From Bacteroidota bacterium (GTDB taxonomy: Bacteria; Bacteroidota; Bacteroidia; Bacteroidales; CAJPTX01): DNA of 6,752 nt. Below, one piece after another: positions 1 through 4,973 of this stretch. How positions within the stretch are numbered: the first letter of the stretch is position 1; every line of letters starts with the position of its first letter. The position numbers and the translations under genes are program-made. The stretch lies in NCBI GenBank assembly GCA_002748015.1, contig PDRH01000080.1:1-6752 (forward strand). The letters run 5' to 3'. The notes under the pieces were generated by a model that was not told where the DNA came from, made no database searches, and was given only the letters and a program-made list of their open reading frames with translations.

Positions 1-83
1 ACGTGCTGAAACTGTACGATAACGTAAAGCTTGCCGTTATACTCCAAACACATGCCGTTCCGGAAATCCGCTGTTGTTGCCAT
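1..83 (-). CDS. efp: Elongation factor P, N-terminal fragment (cut by window edge)
   Basis: EF-P binds the ribosome next to the P-site tRNA and promotes peptide-bond formation at stretches of prolines. Only the first 27 codons plus two bases are present. Translating the minus strand from the ATG at 83 gives a start MATTADFRNGM followed by LEYNGKLYVIVQFQH, which I recognise as the beginning of the N-terminal KOW-like beta-barrel domain of Bacteroidota EF-P. The lysine that is modified in many EF-Ps (near residue 32-34) and the two OB-fold domains lie beyond the edge. The start follows the clpP stop after 19 bases on the same strand, so the two are probably co-transcribed. No clear Shine-Dalgarno sequence is seen in that gap, which is usual in this phylum. 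The identification rests on recalled family sequence over a short stretch. Confidence 0.92.
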   Translation of the reverse strand, partial: MATTADFRNGMCLEYNGKLYVIVQFQH

Positions 84-102
84 ATTATGCTTCTGGTTCT
101 AT

Positions 103-780
103 CTATTTCTTTTCACGAAGTAGCACCTCGTCGATCATGCCATACTCTTTAGCCTCCTGGGCCGTCATCCAGTAATCACGGTCGCTATCAGCCGAAACTT
201 TGTCGAAGGGCTGACCGCTGTGATCCGCAATAATCTGGTATAGCTCCTGTTTGAGCTTAAGAATCTCACGGGCAGTAATTTCTATATCAGATGCCTGCCC
301 CTGCGCCCCACCCATGGGCTGGTGTATCATCACGCGTGAATGCGGAAGAGCCGAACGCTTACCCGTTGCACCTGCAGTAAGTAGAATCGCTGCCATACTA
401 GCAGCCATACCCGTGCAGATGGTGGCCACATCGGCCTGTAGATACTGCATCGTATCGTATATACCCAAACCGGCATAGACACTACCACCGGGGCTATTCA
501 CGTATATCTGTATATCCTTCCCCGCATCCACCGACTCCAGAAAGAGCAGCTGCGCCTGGATAATATTCGCAACATCATCGTCTATGGGCACACCAAGAAA
601 GATGATGCGATCCATCATCAGACGCGAGAAAACATCCATAGCCACCATATTGAGCTTCCGCTCCTCTATGATGGTCGGATTGATGTAACCATTATAGATG
701 GACTGATACCGTTGGAGTGTGGTACTCTGGATGCCATGCGCTCCGCGCGCAAAGCTCTCGAATTCCCTCTTTATATCCAT
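103..780 (-). CDS. clpP: ATP-dependent Clp protease proteolytic subunit ClpP
   Basis: This cytoplasmic serine peptidase forms a double-heptamer barrel that degrades proteins unfolded by ClpX- or ClpC/ClpA-type ATPases. The 225-residue product carries the full catalytic triad: Ser128 in GMAAS, His153 in MIHQP and Asp202 in SDRD, with the 25- and 49-residue spacings known for ClpP. The oligomer and substrate-loop motif YVNSPGGSVYAG (residues 93-104) and the QPMGGAQGQASDIEI segment are intact. The frame is open upstream to 978, but that part overlaps the trigger factor C-terminus. I chose the ATG at 780 because homology begins there, MDIKREF resembles other Bacteroidota ClpP N-termini, and an AAGGAGG lies 9 bases before it. 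It starts 4 bases after the tig stop, so the two genes are tightly linked. About 30 N-terminal residues precede the conserved core and may include a propeptide. Confidence 0.99.
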   Translation of the reverse strand: MDIKREFESFARGAHGIQSTTLQRYQSIYNGYINPTIIEERKLNMVAMDVFSRLMMDRIIFLGVPIDDDVANIIQAQLLFLESVDAGKDIQIYVNSPGGSVYAGLGIYDTMQYLQADVATICTGMAASMAAILLTAGATGKRSALPHSRVMIHQPMGGAQGQASDIEITAREILKLKQELYQIIADHSGQPFDKVSADSDRDYWMTAQEAKEYGMIDEVLLREKK

Positions 781-784
781 GAGT

Positions 785-2422
785 CTACTCCTCCTTCTTC
801 TTACGCGTTGCTCGCTTCTTGGGGGCTGCAGCTTCCTCACCCTCAGCAACCTCATCGGCCTTCTTCGTGGTACGACGCTTGGGCTTAGCCTCTGCCGATG
901 CCTCATCGCTCTTCTTGGTGCGAGTCGTACGTTTCTTAGGGGTAGCCTTTTCCGCATCAGCACCCTTAGCCTCAACATCTGCCTTCTTGGCGGATGCCGT
1001 CGACTTCTTAGCCGTTTTACGTTTTGCCTTGCCCTCAGGGAAATTTACAAGCTCTACAACACCGTCCTTCGACTCCTCGAAGAACTTGGAGGCATCCATA
1101 TCAACGTACTCCACGGGGAGCTGCGTTTCTACCCAGCGCATGATGATACGGCGATTGAGCATCGGGCGCATCTGCTCGCTGAATTCATTATCAGTCATTA
1201 GACGCTGGCGAAACCAGTTACGCGCCTCATCGCTATGAGCCAGCTGCCCCAGACCCATGCTCTGCAGATAGTCAACAGCCATACCCTCAATTACCTCATT
1301 GATGGCATCTGGCTCAACCTCAGCCTTCAGCTCCTCCATTTCGCCCTGCAACCGCATCTCCAGGCAGCTCTGACGAAGACCGTAGCGCTCGCTCTCCATA
1401 TCTACGTTGGCCCGTTCCTCCTCCTCAAGCTCAAGGCTGTCAACCAGACGCTTAAGGAAATCCTCAGGAATATCAAAATCCCAGTCCTTGACGAGCTTCT
1501 CGTTGAGCTTCATATCCTCCACCTTGCGCACATCTATATTCAGCTGGCGCTCTGCAGTAGTACGCACCTCCTCCTTAAGCTCCTCCATGCTCGAGCTATC
1601 ATCCTCTGGCTTGTTGAGGACGCTACGGAAGAAACTCTCATCAAGCTCGGGCAGGATACGCTTCTCCACTCGCTCGATCTTGATGCGGTAGTCACGCTCC
1701 TCACGAATCGTCTTAAGCTCTACATCCTCTATCTCGGGCTCATGCTCCGTATTGAAGAAGTCTGCGAACTTACATACTGCAACCTCCTCACCAGACTTCA
1801 TCCCCTTCAAGGTAGCAACCTTTTCAGGAAGCACAACGCTCTGCTCCTCGGCATCCATCGGGAGCATGCGCTGCACGAAACCCTGCGGCAGATCTTCGCC
1901 ATCCACGCTCAACGGCATCGCCTCGAAGACTACAGTCGTATCATCAGCCACCACATCCACCGGCTCAGCAGTAGCCTGACTCTCGCGCATACCATGAATG
2001 TACTTATCCAGGTACTCATCGTCCGGCACCAGATGGACAACCTCTACGGCCATCTCACGGTTAAGAGTATACTCAGGTGCAACGCCAAGCTCTACCTTGA
2101 AGGTGAAATCGGTCTCCTCGTTGTAGTCACAAACGGGCGAATCATCAGTCGCCATCAGACGCGTGAAGGAGAGAATCTTATTCTCCTGGAGGTACTCCCC
2201 AACGGCGCTGTCAAGTGCCTTAGAAACCACATCGATACGGATACCCATACCGTACTGGCTTTCTATACGCTTACGGGGTACCTTGCCCTTACGGAAGCCG
2301 TTTATGGTCACGTTCTTAAGCGTATCCTTAAGCGTCTTCTCATACTGAGCCTTGTAGTCGCTAACAGCAACACACACCTCCATCGTCAATACGCAGGACG
2401 ACTGCTGAGTTTTGATTTCCAT
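785..2422 (-). CDS. tig: Trigger factor, ribosome-associated chaperone, with a long basic repeat tail
   Basis: Trigger factor sits at the ribosome tunnel exit and shields nascent chains; family members also have a peptidyl-prolyl isomerase (PPIase) domain. The 545-residue product has the ribosome-docking signature NGFRKGKVP at residues 41-49 within an N-terminal domain of about 1-115. A diverged FKBP-like middle region follows (roughly 150-250), then a highly acidic, helix-rich C-terminal chaperone domain (about 255-460). The usual length is near 430-450, and the excess is a low-complexity Lys/Ala/Thr/Arg tail from about residue 463. The ATG at 2422 starts the conserved domain directly. It lies 73 bases after psd and 4 bases before clpP, the common tig-clpP arrangement. 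Conservation in the PPIase and C-terminal parts is weak by eye, as is normal for this phylum, so the call rests on the docking motif, architecture and context. Confidence 0.96.
   Translation of the reverse strand: MEIKTQQSSCVLTMEVCVAVSDYKAQYEKTLKDTLKNVTINGFRKGKVPRKRIESQYGMGIRIDVVSKALDSAVGEYLQENKILSFTRLMATDDSPVCDYNEETDFTFKVELGVAPEYTLNREMAVEVVHLVPDDEYLDKYIHGMRESQATAEPVDVVADDTTVVFEAMPLSVDGEDLPQGFVQRMLPMDAEEQSVVLPEKVATLKGMKSGEEVAVCKFADFFNTEHEPEIEDVELKTIREERDYRIKIERVEKRILPELDESFFRSVLNKPEDDSSSMEELKEEVRTTAERQLNIDVRKVEDMKLNEKLVKDWDFDIPEDFLKRLVDSLELEEEERANVDMESERYGLRQSCLEMRLQGEMEELKAEVEPDAINEVIEGMAVDYLQSMGLGQLAHSDEARNWFRQRLMTDNEFSEQMRPMLNRRIIMRWVETQLPVEYVDMDASKFFEESKDGVVELVNFPEGKAKRKTAKKSTASAKKADVEAKGADAEKATPKKRTTRTKKSDEASAEAKPKRRTTKKADEVAEGEEAAAPKKRATRKKKEE
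788..940 (-). repeat. Three roughly 20-residue repeats in the trigger factor tail
   Basis: Three copies of a Pro-Lys-Lys/Arg-Arg-Thr/Ala-Thr-Arg/Lys block begin at residues 495, 514 and 534 (codons starting at 940, 883 and 823), a period of 19-20 residues. The blocks read PKKRTTRTKK, PKRRTTKK and PKKRATRKKK, and are separated by acidic/alanine linkers such as SDEASAEA and ADEVAEGEEAAA. They are similar at the protein level but diverged in codon use, which suggests older duplication or selection on composition rather than a recent slippage event. Confidence 0.8.
790..796 (-). promoter_or_regulatory. Shine-Dalgarno sequence of clpP, inside the end of tig
   Basis: The minus strand reads AAGGAGG here, a near-complete match to the anti-Shine-Dalgarno end of 16S rRNA, with 9 bases to the clpP ATG. 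It is built from the Lys-Glu-Glu codons that end trigger factor, so the coding tail of one gene supplies the ribosome site of the next. It supports the ATG at 780 as the clpP start. Confidence 0.7.
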
Positions 2423-2473
2423 TGTCTATCTAGTTCTACTTCTTCTTACTTCGGGTTCAATACTAAGGCCACG

Positions 2474-2482
2474 CAAAAGTTA
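2474..2482 (-). promoter_or_regulatory. Possible -7 box of a tig promoter
   Basis: The minus strand reads TAACTTTTG in the 73-base gap between psd and tig, one inserted T away from the Bacteroidota -7 consensus TAnnTTTG. A start from it would leave a tig leader of about 45 bases that is rich in AAG/GAAGTA. No TTTG is seen at the expected 19-21 base spacing upstream, so this is only a weak candidate for a secondary promoter. Confidence 0.25.
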
Positions 2483-2495
2483 CACGGGGCATTAC

Positions 2496-3146
2496 CTACA
2501 TGATGGCAAGCTGGGTTTGCGGGGCGGTAGTCCGGTCGCCAACTTGCACCTGAATGTCCGCATCCAACGGCACGTAAACATCAACACGAGAGCCGAACTT
2601 TATAAAGCCGAACTCCCCACCCTGCTCCACACGCTCCCCCTCCTTGGAATACGTTACTATACGGCGAGCCACCGCCCCTGCCACCTGGCGCATGAGGACC
2701 TGCTTGCCATCCTCCCGCTCAACCACAACGGTTGAGCGTTCATTCTCTGTTGAAGATTTGGGAAGCCACGCAACTAGGAATTTCCCCTTGTGATACTTCT
2801 CATAAGCAATACGCCCACTGATAGGATACCAGTTGGCATGCACGTTCCACACGGACATAAAGATTGATATCTGCATGCAATCTGCCTTAAGGAACTCTGG
2901 CTCATAGACCTTCTCAACCACCACAACCTCACCATCACAAGGCGCATACACCACCTTCGAATCAGCTGGGCAAGGACGCGCCGGATAGCGGAAAAAACGA
3001 AATATGAAGCCCACCCCCAAAAGCAGGAGCAAACCGATACCCAAAGCCCAAGACAAGCCGCCCAAGACGAAGGCTACCACTACCAAAACGCCCCAGACTG
3101 CTACCGCAATACCAACTGATGCTCTACCCTCCCGATGTATCTTCAT
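2496..3146 (-). CDS. psd: Phosphatidylserine decarboxylase proenzyme
   Basis: This membrane-associated enzyme converts phosphatidylserine to phosphatidylethanolamine. The 216-residue product opens with MKIHREG, then two hydrophobic segments (about 10-29 and 33-52). The catalytic part follows: the CDGEV motif with Asp71, the MSVWNVHANWYP motif with His103, the HKGKF block, and the C-terminal FIKFGSR motif. There the proenzyme is expected to cut itself between Gly185 and Ser186, giving a pyruvoyl-Ser alpha chain of about 31 residues. Asp, His and Ser correspond to the self-cleavage triad known in the family. The frame is open to 3245 and an ATG at 3173 is possible. I prefer 3146 because the presumed promoter would place transcription start at or very near 3173, and because the related IHREG start is conserved in Bacteroidota. 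The partner gene pssA, often adjacent in relatives, is not in this window. Confidence 0.95.
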   Translation of the reverse strand: MKIHREGRASVGIAVAVWGVLVVVAFVLGGLSWALGIGLLLLLGVGFIFRFFRYPARPCPADSKVVYAPCDGEVVVVEKVYEPEFLKADCMQISIFMSVWNVHANWYPISGRIAYEKYHKGKFLVAWLPKSSTENERSTVVVEREDGKQVLMRQVAGAVARRIVTYSKEGERVEQGGEFGFIKFGSRVDVYVPLDADIQVQVGDRTTAPQTQLAIM

Positions 3147-3162
3147 ATCTAACCTATACGTG

Positions 3163-3178
3163 CGAAAATGCATTTTCG
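3163..3178. promoter_or_regulatory. Perfect 16-base palindrome at the presumed psd transcription start
   Basis: The sequence CGAAAATGCATTTTCG equals its own reverse complement. It begins 4 bases after the psd -7 box (3182-3189) and therefore covers the likely transcription start and the early leader. As DNA it could be an operator for a dimeric regulator; as RNA it could form a 6-pair stem with a TGCA loop at the 5' end. It also contains the alternative psd ATG at 3173. The function is inferred from position only. Confidence 0.5.
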
Positions 3179-3181
3179 GCG

Positions 3182-3214
3182 CAAAGGTAAAAATATTCCG
3201 ACTATTTACCGAAA
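3182..3214 (-). promoter_or_regulatory. Bacteroidota-type promoter upstream of psd
   Basis: On the minus strand a perfect -7 box TACCTTTG (3189 to 3182) matches the primary sigma consensus TAnnTTTG of Bacteroidota. A partial -33 element TTTC (3214 to 3211, consensus TTTG) precedes it by 21 bases. It lies in the 102-base gap between the sigma factor gene and psd and would drive psd and probably tig-clpP-efp. Transcription should begin a few bases downstream, near 3173-3178. Confidence 0.6.
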
Positions 3215-3248
3215 AGTGCAGAGCAATACAAAAGGCGGAAGGCACGCT

Positions 3249-3845
3249 CTAGGCCACCTCCTGCATAGCATGCAGCTTCCTGAGATTAATCATTGCATAG
3301 CGCATTCGCCCCAAGGCTGTATTAATACTGACTCCCGTATGATCAGCAATCTCCTGAAAGGACATCCCCACGTAGTGGCGCAGAAGAACTACTTCCTGCT
3401 GTTTCTCCGGAAGACTACGCACCAAGCTCTTCACCATAGCCCTGTCCTGTGAACTGATCAACTCATCCTCTGGATTCCTATCCCGCGAAAGGAAGAGTTG
3501 ATGCTGATGCCAATCCCCGCGCAACTCTACCAATCCAGCCCGCTTACGCTCGCGATAGTAATCTATTACCACATTACGCGCTACGCGAATAACCCATGAA
3601 TCAAAACGTCCATCATCCCTATACCCGCCCCTCTGCATACCCAGATAGGCCTTCATCAGTGTATCCTGAAGAAGATCCTTGGCCAGCACATTGTCTTTTA
3701 CTGAACCCAGAATATATGCATACACCGACTGCCTAACCCCCTCAAGACGCTCCGCCAAAATCTTCTCGTTGCCGAACTCTACTCGCTCAACACCCACCAA
3801 AGAACCACTGCTTCGTTGCCTGGCAGGTTTTTCTTGTGTCAACAT
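3249..3845 (-). CDS. ECF-type RNA polymerase sigma factor
   Basis: This is an alternative sigma factor that would direct RNA polymerase to a specific promoter set. The 198-residue product has only sigma regions 2 and 4. Region 2 covers about residues 33-103, with the DLLQDTLMKAY and FDSWVIRVARNVVIDYYRE segments typical of core binding and -10 recognition. Region 4 covers about 137-192, with SLPEKQQEVVLLRHYVGMSFQEIA and the recognition helix area SINTALGRMRYAMINLRK. The ATG at 3845 is well supported: an in-frame TAA lies 21 bases upstream and no other start intervenes. The first 30 residues are not conserved-looking. No anti-sigma factor gene is next to it in this window, so how it is controlled is unknown. 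The PorP/PKD pair upstream is 127 bases away and psd downstream has its own promoter, so it may be a single-gene unit. Confidence 0.95.
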   Translation of the reverse strand: MLTQEKPARQRSSGSLVGVERVEFGNEKILAERLEGVRQSVYAYILGSVKDNVLAKDLLQDTLMKAYLGMQRGGYRDDGRFDSWVIRVARNVVIDYYRERKRAGLVELRGDWHQHQLFLSRDRNPEDELISSQDRAMVKSLVRSLPEKQQEVVLLRHYVGMSFQEIADHTGVSINTALGRMRYAMINLRKLHAMQEVA

Positions 3846-3972
3846 CGCTAACCGTGCTTTATGTTACTCTGTAATGAGCGTAGCTTTACGAGCTATAGGC
3901 ATCCCTCCCTAACTAAATGAGTAGTCCAGTAGATATACAAAAATGGTGGCAACTTGGTTCAACGCTAGATTA

Positions 3973-4971
3973 CTAGAACGGCGGGCAGGTAAGCGCCTTG
4001 TAGCGACGACGCTGCTTCTTCCGCGGCGTCTCAAAGGTAAAGGAAATCTCATGCGAACCGCCGCTCGCTGGGCCAAGCTTCGAGACCGTCATATCATAGC
4101 TATAGGCCACCTGTATCTTCGCAAATCGCAGACCTGCCATCATAGAAACAGCATCGCTACCGAAATAGTCCTTGACCAGCGGTATACCTCGATACCATGC
4201 ACCCAGCAAGAGCGGGTACTTAAACCAGTACCCCCCTATCTCCGCCTGGCTAAAACGCCCCTGAAGACGGAAGTTCGTAGCTACCGTTATACTCTGGTCA
4301 ACCCCCCTACGATACGAACTCTGCAACACGAAGCGGTATCCACCGTAGATAGTCCACTTCCAAGGCGTACGGTAGTCCTGCCCGAAGAACGAGTCCTTTG
4401 GCTTGAGCATGTGATCCCAGGTCGCCCCTATCCAGCCATTGGCATCATGGAAAAGAACGGACGATGAGGCGTCAATGTCGTAATCGTTGTTCTTACCAGG
4501 ATGGGCAACGCTGGTCGGGTTCGTCTCATTACCACCAGACAGCTGATCACCCCACACAAGCTTAGAGTAGTTCAGGCTACGTTGCTGGAAGTAAACGCCT
4601 ATCCCTGGACGGAAGTTCCACTTAGGCCCCATGGGTACTGAGAAGGAGTACGTTACTCCCCCACGAATCGTACCCAAAAGCCCATCACCTGCCAAGTCAC
4701 CCAGAACGAAAACCCCAAAACCGCTACGAAGCGAAGGAACGTTGATATCGTAGCTCACAGAGAGCGTACGGAACATATTGGGCACAACAGACCACTGGTC
4801 ACGATAGCTCATGACGAACCTATGCCCCTGGTTGGCACCAGAATAGCTCGGCGATAGGTAGAGCGGATTCGCAAAGAACTGGGTAAACTGCGGATCCTGC
4901 GCCTTTACACCCCCAAACGGGGACGCACAAAACAACAACACTACTAAGAAAAAGCCTAAAATCCTACGCAT
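3973..4971 (-). CDS. PorP/SprF-family outer-membrane protein, probable T9SS partner of the PKD protein
   Basis: PorP/SprF proteins sit in the outer membrane and help type IX secretion substrates with type B sorting domains reach or stay on the cell surface. The 332-residue product starts with a signal peptide (MRRILGFFLVVLLFCASPFG, likely cut after GVKA at residue 24). The family signature QDPQFTQFFANPLYLSPSYSG comes next, then alternating aromatic/glycine strands fitting a beta-barrel (such as GGVTYSF, GIGVYFQQ, IYGGYRFVL, VAYSYDM) and the last strand HEISFTF. It ends with a basic stretch and CPPF, like the CPKF/CPRF ends of relatives. Its ATG overlaps the TAA of the PKD gene by one base, so translation is probably coupled. 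The sequence does not say whether it acts in secretion, anchoring or both. It is not assigned as core porP, because the porKLMN genes are not next to it. Confidence 0.93.
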   Translation of the reverse strand: MRRILGFFLVVLLFCASPFGGVKAQDPQFTQFFANPLYLSPSYSGANQGHRFVMSYRDQWSVVPNMFRTLSVSYDINVPSLRSGFGVFVLGDLAGDGLLGTIRGGVTYSFSVPMGPKWNFRPGIGVYFQQRSLNYSKLVWGDQLSGGNETNPTSVAHPGKNNDYDIDASSSVLFHDANGWIGATWDHMLKPKDSFFGQDYRTPWKWTIYGGYRFVLQSSYRRGVDQSITVATNFRLQGRFSQAEIGGYWFKYPLLLGAWYRGIPLVKDYFGSDAVSMMAGLRFAKIQVAYSYDMTVSKLGPASGGSHEISFTFETPRKKQRRRYKALTCPPF

Positions 4972-4973
4972 TA
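4969..4973 (-). promoter_or_regulatory. TAATG stop/start overlap coupling the PKD gene to the PorP/SprF gene
   Basis: The TAA stop of the upstream gene and the ATG of the downstream gene share one base. A GAGG lies just before it, inside the last codons of the PKD gene. Such overlaps usually mean re-initiation by the same ribosome and a fixed output ratio of the two proteins. Confidence 0.75.

Larger units (their letters stand above)
788..1036 (-). other. Lysine/alanine/threonine-rich C-terminal extension of trigger factor
   Basis: Residues 463-545 of the tig product form a disordered-looking, strongly basic extension made almost entirely of Lys, Arg, Ala, Thr, Glu, Ser and Asp. It resembles histone H1-like or nucleic-acid-binding tails and is absent from the standard trigger factor fold. 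It includes three spaced copies of a PKKRTTRTKK-like block, plus a more degenerate Lys-rich stretch (KRKTAKKSTASAKK) before them. An RNA- or ribosome-binding role is inference from composition only. Confidence 0.85.

Noticed and set aside
781..978. Upstream extension of the clpP frame by 66 codons
   Set aside because: The extension is Arg/Pro-rich noise read out of frame from the tig repeat tail. Homology and the Shine-Dalgarno site place the start at 780.
1235..2503. A 422-codon open frame on the plus strand opposite trigger factor
   Set aside because: It is fully antisense to a well-supported gene, is dominated by Leu, His and Ile as expected from the complement of a Glu/Lys/Leu-rich sequence, shows no recognisable domain and has no promoter or ribosome site that I can see.
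3174..3245. N-terminal extension of psd to an ATG at 3245
   Set aside because: It would run through the promoter box and begin 3 bases after the sigma stop. The added residues show no family similarity.
3220..3250. AGAGC/GCTCT inverted repeat after the sigma factor stop as a terminator
   Set aside because: The arms are only 5 bases with a loop of about 21 and no following T-run, so it is not a convincing terminator.
3846..3972. Promoter or terminator between the PorP/SprF gene and the sigma factor gene
   Set aside because: A TTTTTG followed 22 bases later by TAGTTAGG matches the consensus only partly. The only inverted repeat seen (TAGCT/AGCTA at 3881-3895) is a 5-pair stem without a T-run. 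A promoter is likely somewhere here but cannot be pinned down.
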